DNA of 64,000 nt from Prochlorococcus sp. AG-436-K22 (GCA_003212555.1 QCPK01000001.1:1-64000), one strand, 5' to 3'. Counted from the stretch's first letter, positions 50,078 through 58,209 are shown. A program made the numbers and translations. Notes: generated by a model not told the origin, from the letters alone.

Positions 50078-50995
50078 GTGAAAACTCTTGTTATGGGAGG
50101 TACTCGCTTTGTAGGGAGGACCTTGGTGAAAAAATTAATAAAGAAAGGTTATGAATTAACAGTGTTTACTCGTGGTAACAACCCTGTCCCAAATAATGTT
50201 CTTCATATACAAGGCGATAGGGACTCGAACGAGCTCAATAAACTAAAGGGTATGAAATTTGATGTGATCATTGACAGTTCAGGAAGGAATCTAGAACAGA
50301 CAAAAAATGTAATTGATATTACCGGGCCACCATCGCATCGCTTTCTCTATGTTAGTTCAGCTGGAATCTATAAAGATTGCTTTACCTTGCCTTTAGATGA
50401 AGATTCAAAAATTGATGAATCTAGTAGACATATAGGTAAGGCACATACTGAAGAATGGTTGAAGCAAGCGAAAATACCTTTTACTATCTTTCGCCCAACT
50501 TATATATATGGCGCAGGAAATTACAATCCAATAGAAGAATGGTTCTTTGATCGAATTGTACACAACCGTCCTATTCCCATTCCATTGGATGGAAGTACTA
50601 TTACTCAACTTGGTCATGTTGAAGACTTGGCAGATGCTATGGTGATAAGCCTTGAAAAAAATGTTGCTAAAGATAGTATTTATAATTGCTCAGGTAAAAA
50701 AGGAATTACTTTCAAAGGCCTCGTATATGCAGCATCAATAGCTTGTGGTATGGATCCTAACGAGATAAAATTAGTTCCTTATGATCCTAAAGGATTAGAT
50801 CTTAAAGCTAGGAAAGCATTTCCACTTAGGATTAATCACTTCCTAACAGATATATCTTTAATTGAAAGAGAATTAAATTGGAATCCTAAATATGGAATTG
50901 ATGAAGGACTATTAGATAGTTTTAATAATGATTATCAGAAAAACTCTTCAACCAAACCAGACTTTAATATGGATATTAATATTATTGGTTATTAA
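50078..50995 (+). CDS. CSP41-like NAD-dependent epimerase/dehydratase family protein
   Basis: Atypical short-chain dehydrogenase, 305 residues. The Rossmann motif MKTLVMGGTRFVGRTLVKKL starts at residue 1, with DVIIDSSGRNLEQT, YVSSAGIYKD and FRPTYIYGAGNYNP following. Overall it resembles plastid CSP41 (chloroplast stem-loop binding protein), an RNA-binding endonuclease family derived from epimerases. The catalytic YxxxK is replaced by GKAHTEEWL, supporting a non-enzymatic or RNA role. Start GTG 50078. Its end overlaps pgsA (opposite strand) by 14 bases. Confidence 0.82.
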   Translation: MKTLVMGGTRFVGRTLVKKLIKKGYELTVFTRGNNPVPNNVLHIQGDRDSNELNKLKGMKFDVIIDSSGRNLEQTKNVIDITGPPSHRFLYVSSAGIYKDCFTLPLDEDSKIDESSRHIGKAHTEEWLKQAKIPFTIFRPTYIYGAGNYNPIEEWFFDRIVHNRPIPIPLDGSTITQLGHVEDLADAMVISLEKNVAKDSIYNCSGKKGITFKGLVYAASIACGMDPNEIKLVPYDPKGLDLKARKAFPLRINHFLTDISLIERELNWNPKYGIDEGLLDSFNNDYQKNSSTKPDFNMDINIIGY

Positions 50996-51521
50996 TATAT
51001 CTTAGCGCAGAGATTATTGAGATAACTATAGAAGCCCAAAGGAGTAGATAGCCAAGCTCATTTAGAGGAATTAGCATGTTGTTTAATGCTATTTGCTTGG
51101 GCCATAAGATTAATAAAAAACTTAAAAATTGAAGAGTTGTTTTTAATTTAGCATCTATGGAAGCCGATGCATCTTTTGAATTATTAGATCTCCATGCTGT
51201 AATCAAAATCTCTCTACTGATTAATAACCATATTGCCCAAATAGGAAATATTTTTAATTGTGATATCCATAAAAGGGGAGCTAAGCTCATTATTTTGTCT
51301 GCTAATGGGTCAATTCTAGATCCCCATAATGAACCTCCTCCAGCTTTTCTTGCTAGGAACCCATCAAGCCAATCAGTTAAAGCTCCTATTATAAGAAGGC
51401 ACCATGCTAGAAATATCTTGTTTTGTGAAAGTAAAACAATTAAAGGTAATCCAAGAAATAGTCTTAAGATACTAAGAGAATTAGCAGAATTCCTGTAATT
51501 TATTTTTCTTATTAAGTTCAT
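50982..51521 (-). CDS. pgsA: CDP-diacylglycerol-glycerol-3-phosphate 3-phosphatidyltransferase
   Basis: Membrane enzyme that makes phosphatidylglycerol phosphate, needed for photosystem lipids. The CDP-alcohol phosphotransferase signature D-x2-DG-x2-AR-x8-G-x3-D-x3-D is seen in TDWLDGFLARKAGGG and SLWGSRIDPLADK (about residues 45-72). Four or so hydrophobic helices. 179 residues. A YqeG-type phosphatase that could act next in the pathway lies at 43 kb. Convergent with the CSP41-like gene. Confidence 0.94.
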   Translation of the reverse strand: MNLIRKINYRNSANSLSILRLFLGLPLIVLLSQNKIFLAWCLLIIGALTDWLDGFLARKAGGGSLWGSRIDPLADKIMSLAPLLWISQLKIFPIWAIWLLISREILITAWRSNNSKDASASIDAKLKTTLQFLSFLLILWPKQIALNNMLIPLNELGYLLLWASIVISIISALRYINNQ

Positions 51522-51659
51522 ATTAGTTACTTATATATATGAAATTAGCACAACTATTATCCTAGGGTAGTTTTGACATAGAGGAAGTAGTAGGAGAATT
51601 AACATTTATTTGTTTTACATTCTATATATATATATGTAGTTTTGTATGCTTATACTAGT

Positions 51660-51767
51660 ATGATTTGTGAAAATGTATTGGAAAGGGTGACTTATTTCCT
51701 TCTAATTGCTTTAGCTGCCTCACTGGTGTCAATGCTTTATATTGTTCGTCGATTAGAGGATAGCTAG
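51660..51767 (+). CDS. candidate 35-aa single-pass membrane protein
   Basis: ATG 51660 to TAG 51767 encodes 35 residues: a short polar head, one hydrophobic helix (TYFLLIALAASLVSMLYIV) and a charged tail RRLEDS. The layout resembles the low-molecular-weight subunits of photosystems or cytochrome b6f, but it does not match any subunit I know. GTG 51687 is a second possible start. It lies alone in the gap between pgsA and the PPC-glutaredoxin gene, after a (TA)n stretch that could hold its promoter. Confidence 0.5.
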   Translation: MICENVLERVTYFLLIALAASLVSMLYIVRRLEDS

Positions 51768-51827
51768 TTCTTCTTTGCTATTCTCTTGGCTCGAATTGTT
51801 TAATATTGTTTATTCTTCGCTGATTTC

Positions 51828-52445
51828 ATGAAAACTCTGAGACTTAATTTAAACACTGGATCTGATGTTAAACTTTCTTTAGAAAATCTTTGCGAAAAAT
51901 CTAATATAAACGGTTTTGTACTTGGAGTCGTTGGAGATCTTTCTTCAGCTGTTTTTCAATGCCCTAATAATCAAGATAAAACCTTTTTAGGAGGTAAGCT
52001 GGAAATTATTACTTTGAATGGCTCTTTATCTCCAAGCTTAGTTCATCTACACCTTAGTATTTCAGATACAAATTGTCAGGTTTGGGGGGGACATTTAGAG
52101 AGAGGTTCAATAGTTTTAAAAGGTGTAGATATTCTTATTGCAGTCCTTTCAGATGTTGAAACGCAATTGTCTATAGACCCAATAGGTTTAAATAGTAAAT
52201 CAAACTCAAGATTAGAGATAGCTACCTTGCCTGACTGTAGGTGGTCAGCTAGAATTAAAAGAATATTAGACTCAAGGAAAATTTCATATAATAATATTTT
52301 AGTCAAAGACGATATTGATTTTAAAATCATAAAGGAACGAAGTGGAAGTTCAACCTTTCCCCAAGTATTCATCGATGGACAATATATAGGAGGTTATACA
52401 GAGTTTCTATCTTACTATTCCTCTGGTGATTTCTCAAATTATTAA
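51828..52445 (+). CDS. fusion of a PPC/DUF296 domain with a monothiol glutaredoxin-like domain
   Basis: Residues 1-115 form a PPC (DUF296) domain: GSDVKLSLENLCEKSNINGF, then the conserved VHLHLSISD and VWGGHLERG (about 72-93). Residues 128-205 are glutaredoxin-like: EIATLPDCRWSARIKRIL, STFPQVFIDGQYIGGYTEF with the cis-Pro178 and GG188-189 of the glutathione site. The usual CPYC is CRWS, leaving Cys137 only, so it should behave as a monothiol type (Fe-S carrier or glutathionylation). The domain join is direct, with about 12 linker residues. Confidence 0.85.
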   Translation: MKTLRLNLNTGSDVKLSLENLCEKSNINGFVLGVVGDLSSAVFQCPNNQDKTFLGGKLEIITLNGSLSPSLVHLHLSISDTNCQVWGGHLERGSIVLKGVDILIAVLSDVETQLSIDPIGLNSKSNSRLEIATLPDCRWSARIKRILDSRKISYNNILVKDDIDFKIIKERSGSSTFPQVFIDGQYIGGYTEFLSYYSSGDFSNY

Positions 52446-52453
52446 ATAATTAA

Positions 52454-52678
52454 ATGGATATTGATTTATTTGTAGAAAATTTCACTAACTTTTGGTCTTC
52501 TAAGCCGCCTTGGTGCCAACCCTGGTCGATTCTTTTAACTGGCTTATTTATAATTTCTATCTCCTATTTGTTTGTGCCATTTGTTTGGATTAAGTTATTA
52601 GTCTTTATTATTATATTACTATGGTGGTATTTATTCCTCATACTAGCACCCACTTTAGATAATCACAATAAGGACTGA
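52454..52678 (+). CDS. small two-helix membrane protein, DUF6737-like
   Basis: 74 residues with the head FWSSKPPWCQPWSILLTG, then two hydrophobic segments (about 27-44 and 48-66) and a polar tail. The KPPWCQPWSI motif is typical of a cyanobacterial family I believe is DUF6737. Function unknown. It begins eight bases after the PPC-glutaredoxin stop and is followed by the GNAT gene after 13 bases, so the three genes probably form one operon. Confidence 0.72.
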   Translation: MDIDLFVENFTNFWSSKPPWCQPWSILLTGLFIISISYLFVPFVWIKLLVFIIILLWWYLFLILAPTLDNHNKD

Positions 52679-52691
52679 TAATACTTATTTA

Positions 52692-53579
52692 ATGTCCAAT
52701 TCTTTTCATATAAGGGCTTTAGATGATAGTGATGTAAGTATGGTTACATATTGGTCAAGGAATGAAGGCTTCTCTCCTGGTTTAGGAGACGTTTCCATAT
52801 ATAAAAATACAGACAAGCAAGGACTATGGATAGGCTGTCTAGACGACTTTCCCATTGGTTGTATTGCAGGAGTTAAATATAATTCTCTATACGGATTCAT
52901 TGGGTTATTTATTGTAGATAAAGCTTATAGGGGGAATGGTTATGGCGTTAAGCTCTGGCGCCATGTTATTAATAATCTTTCGAATGTCTGCTGCCTAGGA
53001 ATAGAAGCAGCACCAGATAGAATTATTGATTATCAAAAATGGGGGTTTAGACCCTCTTCAAAGACAACTAGATGGATAATAGATGTTAATGATATTTCTC
53101 CTATAAATCCAACACTTTCTCATTTAAATGATGATTATTGTCTCCTAGAAGGTAATCAGATTCCTAGAAATATTATTCAAAATTATGATGCAAACAAAGA
53201 AAATACACCTAGACCGCATTTTATATCTGATTGGCTTTCACATAAATCAGGAACTGTTCTTGCCATTGTTAACACTAAAGGTTTATGTGTTGGTTTCAGT
53301 CGAATAAGACCCTGTCTTTTTAGTAATGGCAATGGTTATAGAATTGGTCCATTAGTAGCTGATACCCCTTTCCTTGCCTCGGCTCTAATTAAATGTCTTC
53401 TAATAAAGTACCCAGGAAAAACATTAATTGATTCACCTGGCCTTAATCCATATGCTAGTGAATTGCTTAAATCACTTGGGTTTCAACCATTATCATATAC
53501 AATTAGAATGTACAAAGGTAAGCAACCGACTATATCGATGAAGGAGATATACGGCTTAGCATGCCTTGAGTTAGGGTGA
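52692..53579 (+). CDS. GNAT-family acetyltransferase, two-domain
   Basis: 295 residues. The first GNAT domain has the acetyl-CoA loop FIVDKAYRGNGYGVKLWRHV (R-x-x-G-x-G near 79-84), then IDYQKWGFRPSSKT. The second (about 165-295), with GYRIGPLVADTPFLASALIK and SLGFQPLSYTIRMYKG, is like the C-terminal domain of YitH/Acetyltransf_18 proteins. Substrate unknown. Likely cotranscribed with the two genes to its left. Confidence 0.82.
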   Translation: MSNSFHIRALDDSDVSMVTYWSRNEGFSPGLGDVSIYKNTDKQGLWIGCLDDFPIGCIAGVKYNSLYGFIGLFIVDKAYRGNGYGVKLWRHVINNLSNVCCLGIEAAPDRIIDYQKWGFRPSSKTTRWIIDVNDISPINPTLSHLNDDYCLLEGNQIPRNIIQNYDANKENTPRPHFISDWLSHKSGTVLAIVNTKGLCVGFSRIRPCLFSNGNGYRIGPLVADTPFLASALIKCLLIKYPGKTLIDSPGLNPYASELLKSLGFQPLSYTIRMYKGKQPTISMKEIYGLACLELG

Positions 53580-53593
53580 ATTTGTAACTAATA

Positions 53594-53791
53594 CTAGGCA
53601 TTTATTCCATTGCGTAGGATTGTCTTTTCATCAGTAAGTTCATTCTCTAATTGTTTTATAAGCTTAGAAACAAGTTCCTGAAACTCTGGCTGGCAACCTT
53701 TAAATGCAGCTTTATGACGTATAGATTCATTTCTGGTTCTAAGGTCAGTCAACATAAGCTGTAGAGAGTCTATTTTGGCATTGGTTTCCAT
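53594..53791 (-). CDS. small helical protein, 65 aa, unknown
   Basis: A charged, mostly helical protein (KIDSLQLMLTDLRTRNESIR, FQELVSKLIKQLENEL). The two halves look like an antiparallel helical hairpin. It is placed between two genes of opposite orientation and is 17 bases downstream of the SDR gene start region's left neighbour on the same strand, so it may be the last gene of that unit. No family recognised. Confidence 0.6.
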   Translation of the reverse strand: METNAKIDSLQLMLTDLRTRNESIRHKAAFKGCQPEFQELVSKLIKQLENELTDEKTILRNGINA

Positions 53792-53808
53792 GGGATCTAT
53801 GATAAAAG

Positions 53809-54489
53809 TTAATTATTACTTATAGTATTAAAGCTCTGAATAGCATTTTTCATTGTCAATGGATTGTTTTCTTCACTACTAGTTATTTCTATAATTTTCC
53901 CTTTAGCTGTTATTGTCTTTATTGCTTCAATACAACTTCTTGCTACCAACCTTCTGGGTATCGATCCTTCTTCTTGAGTGTTTTTTTCTGTATATAATAT
54001 ATTTTGTTTTTCTAAATTCTCCTCTGTTTCTTTTAGTCCCCCAGGTCTAATAATTGTCCAATCTAAACCACTATTAATAACTTTCTGTTCTCCTATATTT
54101 TTCCAAATAAGTATTAATCCAAATAGATTCAAAGGGTGAAATAGTTTACCTGTACAAAGTGAGCTTACAAGAATAATTTGTTTGACACCTACTCTCTTGC
54201 AGCTTTCTACTTGATTACCAACTGCAATTGCATCAATTTTAGCAGGACCAGTTAAATCAATATTAGGTCTAGCACCTGTAGCAATTATTAGAGTGTTGAC
54301 TCCTGATAGAGCGTTATCAAGTTGATTATTATTAAATAATGACAATTTTTCTGTTTTACACGATTGGAGTGTAGGCGGCAGAATAGAACCATTTCTTGTA
54401 ATTAGTTTTACGTCATATCCTTTCTTTAAAGCTTCCTCGGCCACCCTATAACCTGTTTTGCCTGAAGCACCACTGACTGCAATCTTCAT
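53809..54489 (-). CDS. atypical SDR NAD(P)-binding protein
   Basis: 226 residues with MKIAVSGASGKTGYRVAEEA at the start (GxxGxxG type), then VNTLIIATGARPN, GVKQIILVSSL and WTIIRPGGLKETEEN. This is the SDR_a5-like class found in cyanobacteria and plastids (relatives of Ycf39 and Tic62). The Tyr-x-x-x-Lys pair is absent, so it may bind a nucleotide as a chaperone rather than catalyse. 71 bases separate it from nth on the same strand. Confidence 0.82.
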   Translation of the reverse strand: MKIAVSGASGKTGYRVAEEALKKGYDVKLITRNGSILPPTLQSCKTEKLSLFNNNQLDNALSGVNTLIIATGARPNIDLTGPAKIDAIAVGNQVESCKRVGVKQIILVSSLCTGKLFHPLNLFGLILIWKNIGEQKVINSGLDWTIIRPGGLKETEENLEKQNILYTEKNTQEEGSIPRRLVARSCIEAIKTITAKGKIIEITSSEENNPLTMKNAIQSFNTISNN

Positions 54490-54562
54490 ATTTAAACCTA
54501 TAAACTAATTATACTTTAACGTCTTTTTTCTATTGATGAGAGTAAAAATGTAAATTAATAAA

Positions 54563-55216
54563 TTATGCTTTTTTAGAAATAACCGGCTTTTTCCTTAAAG
54601 GGAACATTTCTTTGCATAGATCACATATTCTTCCATCACAACTTCTTGCTTGGCAGTACTCCCTGCCATAGAAAATTATCTGTAAATGCAAACTATTCCA
54701 TTTTTCTTTAGGGAAAAGAGCTTTCAGGTCTCTTTCTGTTTCTTTTACATTTTTACCAGACGTTAGCTTCCACCTTTGGGCAAGTCTGTGTATGTGAGTG
54801 TCAACTGGGAAAGTAGGCATTCCAAAAGCTTGAGCCATGACAACACTTGCTGTCTTATGCCCTACCCCTGGTAATGTTTCAAGGATTTCAATATCACTTG
54901 GAATTTGATTGTTATATTGATTAATTATTATTTCTGATAATTTAAAAATGTTTCTTGCCTTTGTTTTAGCCAATCCGAGTTGCCTAATGTAATTATAGAT
55001 CTTACTTTCTCCTAGATCATACATTTCTCTTGCTGTTGAACCATACCTAAATAGATTAGGACTTATCTCATTTACTTTTTTATCTGTTGATTGAGCACTT
55101 AGCAATACAGCAATAAGTAAAGTGTATTCATTTATGTGATATAAGGGAATAGGTGGATTAGGATACTTTTCAGATAGTCTTATCATTATTAAATTAGCCC
55201 TCTGCTTCTTGTTCAT
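54563..55216 (-). CDS. nth: endonuclease III (DNA glycosylase/AP lyase)
   Basis: Base-excision repair glycosylase for oxidised pyrimidines. The helix-hairpin-helix LPGVGHKTASVVMAQAFG holds the catalytic Lys near residue 120, and the catalytic Asp is in VDTHIHRLAQRW near 138. The 4Fe-4S loop is CQARSCDGRICDLC, spacing 4-4-2, unlike the C-x6-C-x2-C-x5-C of E. coli Nth. 217 residues. Its start is only 21 bases from the divergent ABC gene. Confidence 0.93.
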   Translation of the reverse strand: MNKKQRANLIMIRLSEKYPNPPIPLYHINEYTLLIAVLLSAQSTDKKVNEISPNLFRYGSTAREMYDLGESKIYNYIRQLGLAKTKARNIFKLSEIIINQYNNQIPSDIEILETLPGVGHKTASVVMAQAFGMPTFPVDTHIHRLAQRWKLTSGKNVKETERDLKALFPKEKWNSLHLQIIFYGREYCQARSCDGRICDLCKEMFPLRKKPVISKKA

Positions 55217-55237
55217 CTGCTTTTGTCCTTATAAGTT

Positions 55238-56299
55238 GTGAGTGATTTACACCTACAAATTACTAATCTCTGTCATCATTATGGAGATGATACAAGAAAT
55301 GAGCAAACTTTAAATTCAGTAAGCTTATCTCTATACAAAGGGGAACTCTTAGGGTTACTTAGACCTTCTGGTTGCGGTAAGACCACATTGCTTCGTCTGA
55401 TTGCTGGCTTTGAGAAACCATCAGAAGGATCAATTGTTTTTCAAAATCAAATTATATCCTCGTCGTCTTTTCTTTTACCCCCTGAGAAAAGAGGTATTGG
55501 GATGGTTTTCCAAGACTATGCATTATTTCCTCATTTAAATGCTTGGGAAAATGTTTGTTTTGGTCTAAGTCAATCGCAAGATAAAGGCAGGGCTATTTGG
55601 CTAATGCAGTTACTTGGGCTTGAGAATTTAAGAAAGAGATTTCCACATGAATTATCTGGCGGACAGCGTCAGAGGATTGGCTTAGCAAGGGCCTTAGCTC
55701 CAGGAACTTCTATGGTCTTGTTGGATGAACCTTTTAGTAGTCTTGATGTAGAAGTAAGACTTCGCTTGCGAAATGAATTGTCTCGTGTACTAAAAACTTG
55801 TTCTGCATCTGGGATATTGGTAACACATGACCCTCAAGAAGCACTTGGTATATGCGATAGAGTTGCGATAATGAGAGAAGGTTTAATTCACCAATGTTCT
55901 CACCCACTTGAGATACTAACAAGGCCCAAAACACCTTTTGTTGGCAACTTTGTATTACAACATAATTTAATTAGAATATCATCAGATAACGGTTCATATT
56001 TAACACCCTTTGGAAATATAGTTGTAAAATCACATTTAATCAAGGAGAGCCCTCAGACTCTTATGATTGATGATAGTTCATTTGAAATTATACCATCTCC
56101 AGCTGCAAAAGGTATTATCAAAGGTAAGGAGTTTAACAATACATCCTGGGTTTTTCGCATAGAATATTGTGACCAAATTGTTAGGGTATCATCTCCACTG
56201 GACTCTGATTTAAATATAGGTGACCATTGCGATTTAAGATTCATTAGCGGTAAGTATGGGTATTTATTTCCGGGTTGTATAACATGTCTTCTTAAATGA
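55238..56299 (+). CDS. iron(III)-type ABC transporter ATP-binding protein (FutC/FbpC-like)
   Basis: ATPase of a ferric iron or related cation importer, 353 residues. Q-loop GMVFQDYALFPHL, signature LSGGQRQRIGLARAL and Walker B VLLDEPFSSLD are intact, followed by a TOBE-like C-terminus. The Walker A is LLRPSGCGKTT: the first Gly is replaced by Arg42 (AGA, 55361-55363), while GCGKTT is kept. Start GTG 55238. FutC is my best guess because of the sequence and because ferritin follows; permease and binding protein genes are not in this window. Confidence 0.85.
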   Translation: MSDLHLQITNLCHHYGDDTRNEQTLNSVSLSLYKGELLGLLRPSGCGKTTLLRLIAGFEKPSEGSIVFQNQIISSSSFLLPPEKRGIGMVFQDYALFPHLNAWENVCFGLSQSQDKGRAIWLMQLLGLENLRKRFPHELSGGQRQRIGLARALAPGTSMVLLDEPFSSLDVEVRLRLRNELSRVLKTCSASGILVTHDPQEALGICDRVAIMREGLIHQCSHPLEILTRPKTPFVGNFVLQHNLIRISSDNGSYLTPFGNIVVKSHLIKESPQTLMIDDSSFEIIPSPAAKGIIKGKEFNNTSWVFRIEYCDQIVRVSSPLDSDLNIGDHCDLRFISGKYGYLFPGCITCLLK

Positions 56300-56334
56300 T
56301 AAATAGTCATTATTTAAGATTTATTAATATCAAA

Positions 56335-56466
56335 TTATCTACCACATTGGCATTTGCCTCCCTTCCAATTAGAACACTTTTGGCGCTTGCATTTCTTCTT
56401 CTTGTAAGCATATATTTCTGACCTTCTCTTATAAATAGGAGAATACTCTGGCATATGCAATTCCAT
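56335..56466 (-). CDS. candidate 43-aa cysteine-rich small protein
   Basis: ATG 56466 to TAA 56335 (minus) encodes a basic protein: MELHMPEYSPIYKRRSEIYA, a Lys run, then CKRQKCSNWKGGKCQCGR. Four Cys in 16 residues (CKRQKC, then CQC) suggest a metal-binding knuckle. No clear Shine-Dalgarno. It is too short for routine calling, but composition is far from random AT-rich DNA. It lies between the iron-type ATPase and ferritin genes, on the opposite strand. Confidence 0.5.
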   Translation of the reverse strand: MELHMPEYSPIYKRRSEIYAYKKKKCKRQKCSNWKGGKCQCGR

Positions 56467-56631
56467 TTATAAATAAGAATTTTGAATGCAATTGAGACTT
56501 ATTATCATAAAAGAATAAAGTTTCTCTTGGTTCTATGTATCTATTTATTTCTTTCTCTTGTATCATTTGTATATACAAGGATTAAAAATCTACTAGCAGT
56601 CCTTACTTCTTGATCTATAACTATTCTTGTC

Positions 56632-57186
56632 ATGACTGATTCAATCCTCAGAAAACTGAATTTAAAGTCAAGCCCTTCGGGAAGAGCAATAGCTCAACCA
56701 ATGGATGATGCATTGGTTGAGATGCTATACCAACATTTAACGCTTGAGCGAAAAGCAAGTGCTCAATATTTTGCTATTTCCATCTGGTTTGCTGAGAGAG
56801 ATCTCACTGGATTTTCAAATTTTTTCAAACAAGAGTCATTTGATGAGCATGAACATGCTACTAATTTTGCTAATTATTTAGTTGCTAGAGGGCAGACAGT
56901 CGTTCTTCATGATCTAACTGCCCCAAAGCAGAATTGGGATAGCATAGAAGATGTAATTGCTGAATCCTTCCATATGGAGGCTGATGTCACAACTTCTATT
57001 CATCAAATATATTCAACTGCTGAAAGGACTAGTGATACACGAACTAATGTCTTTTTAGACCCAATAATAGAAAGCCAGACTCAATCAGAGGATAATTTCG
57101 CACATATTTTATCTAGGGTTAGGTTTGCCAATAATGAACCAGCTGCAATATTGATTATTGACGGTGAATTCGAATCAAATAAATAG
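56632..57186 (+). CDS. ferritin (non-heme)
   Basis: Iron storage protein, 184 residues, four-helix bundle. Ferroxidase-site residues are in the first helix LYQHLTLERKASAQYFAISI (Glu and Tyr), in the second FFKQESFDEHEHATNFANYL (E-x-x-H), and Glu/Gln in the third and fourth helices (ESFHMEADVTTSIHQIY, ESQTQSEDNFAHIL). Prokaryotic Ftn type rather than bacterioferritin. The upstream gap has a TGAGACTTATTATCA stretch that could be a weak Fur site. Its neighbours, an iron-type ATPase and a Crp/Fnr regulator, suggest iron management. Confidence 0.93.
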   Translation: MTDSILRKLNLKSSPSGRAIAQPMDDALVEMLYQHLTLERKASAQYFAISIWFAERDLTGFSNFFKQESFDEHEHATNFANYLVARGQTVVLHDLTAPKQNWDSIEDVIAESFHMEADVTTSIHQIYSTAERTSDTRTNVFLDPIIESQTQSEDNFAHILSRVRFANNEPAAILIIDGEFESNK

Positions 57187-57191
57187 CTTTA

Positions 57192-57467
57192 TTATATTTT
57201 AATTTCAAGAGGTCTTTGGCATAATTCGTTGAATAGCATTGCTGAAAGGCTTTTTTGATATGTGTTATTAAATTCATTTGATATTTCTATTAATTCCATT
57301 CTTCTTTGTTTTAGATTCAGAATTTCCTCGAATAGTCTTTTCCTAAGAAACTTATCTTTTGAAATACTATGAGAAAGATACACATTTCTGTATCGTTGAC
57401 GTATGTATTCAATCTCTCTGCATAAACCTCCAATTAAGGAGTCAGATTCAGTTAAGTATTTATACAT
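57192..57467 (-). CDS. small helical protein, about 91 aa, unknown
   Basis: I place the start at ATG 57467 (MYKYLTESDSLIGGLCREIE), next to the stop of the Crp/Fnr gene at 57469; the longer frame to 57509 overlaps that gene. The protein is charged and helical (EILNLKQRRMELIEIS). It is convergent with the ferritin gene, with five bases between stop codons, and is likely cotranscribed with the regulator. Family unknown. Confidence 0.65.
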   Translation of the reverse strand: MYKYLTESDSLIGGLCREIEYIRQRYRNVYLSHSISKDKFLRKRLFEEILNLKQRRMELIEISNEFNNTYQKSLSAMLFNELCQRPLEIKI

Positions 57468-57468
57468 T

Positions 57469-58062
57469 TTAGGCGGATAGTGGAGAGTCTTCAACAAATT
57501 CTGGAGCAAGACTCAAGGTACTCTCGCCAGATGGAGCAAGGAGTAGCTCAGCTGATCTAAGTCTGCTAATTAAACGTGTTGATGTAACTCGAGTAGAACC
57601 AATTAATTCACCAATTCTTTCATGGGTAAGCCTGAAGGGTAGTTGACACCAGTCCCCGCAACGTCTTCCAAGTCTATTTACTAAGAGTGATAATAAAGCC
57701 TGTAGTCTTTGCTCTGCGTTTCCTAAATGTCTGATCCTTAGTAATTGAAGTGTCCATTCATTTACAGCATCAAAACCATTTGTCTCGGATGATTCTATAT
57801 CAGTCTTAAAGCAAAGTTGAGTGAGAGCCTCAACGCATATGCCTTCGCTACATAATCTATCTGTTCTTAGTTGATCTCCAGATTGCAAGAAGGCTAATGT
57901 CATACCTTCCGTTTCCTCACAAGGACAATAGACTCTTGCTATACCTTCAATAACCTCTAAGCATGAATCTGCATTTCTTGCAGATGGATCAAGTAAAACT
58001 GTTTGTCCAACAGATACTCTGACTTTAGGTACAGGTCCATCAGGAAGGAAACGGTAGTTCAT
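57469..58062 (-). CDS. Crp/Fnr-family transcriptional regulator
   Basis: 197 residues. The N-terminal cNMP-like domain (about 1-100) is short and degenerate; CPCEETEGMTLAFLQSGDQL replaces the usual cyclic nucleotide site, so cAMP binding is doubtful. The C-terminal winged helix has LTHERIGELIGSTRVTSTRL (helix-turn-helix, about 150-169) and ISRLRSAELL. It is not NtcA by length. Cysteines at CPCEE and CGDWC might sense metal or redox, which is inference. Ferritin and pcb genes on both sides are plausible targets. Confidence 0.88.
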   Translation of the reverse strand: MNYRFLPDGPVPKVRVSVGQTVLLDPSARNADSCLEVIEGIARVYCPCEETEGMTLAFLQSGDQLRTDRLCSEGICVEALTQLCFKTDIESSETNGFDAVNEWTLQLLRIRHLGNAEQRLQALLSLLVNRLGRRCGDWCQLPFRLTHERIGELIGSTRVTSTRLISRLRSAELLLAPSGESTLSLAPEFVEDSPLSA

Positions 58063-58183
58063 CTATCAAATATGCTTCTGCTAATGAGAATTAATATCAA
58101 CAATACATTAAAGCCTGCCTCTTTTGCAACCGATTCTCAATAGCAAGTAAGCTGTTGCGAACTTTCTCCTTTTGCTACTCACG

Positions 58184-58209
58184 ACAGTAACTTTTTATAC
58201 ATTTACTGT
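58184..58209. promoter_or_regulatory. candidate Crp/Fnr-family operator (inverted repeat)
   Basis: ACAGTAA (58184-58190) and TTACTGT (58203-58209) form a perfect 7-base inverted repeat with a 12-base spacer, about 120 bases upstream of the Crp/Fnr gene start. It also contains GTA-N8-TAC (58187-58200), the NtcA consensus. The site could serve autoregulation of the regulator or nitrogen control; both are inference. Confidence 0.4.

Noticed and set aside
51621..51640. (TA)n stretch as a functional repeat
   Set aside because: Expected in AT-rich intergenic DNA; no further structure.
58074..58100. Fur-box-like sequence upstream of the Crp/Fnr gene
   Set aside because: Only a partial dyad (TGAGAATTAATATCA); too weak in AT-rich DNA to list as a site.
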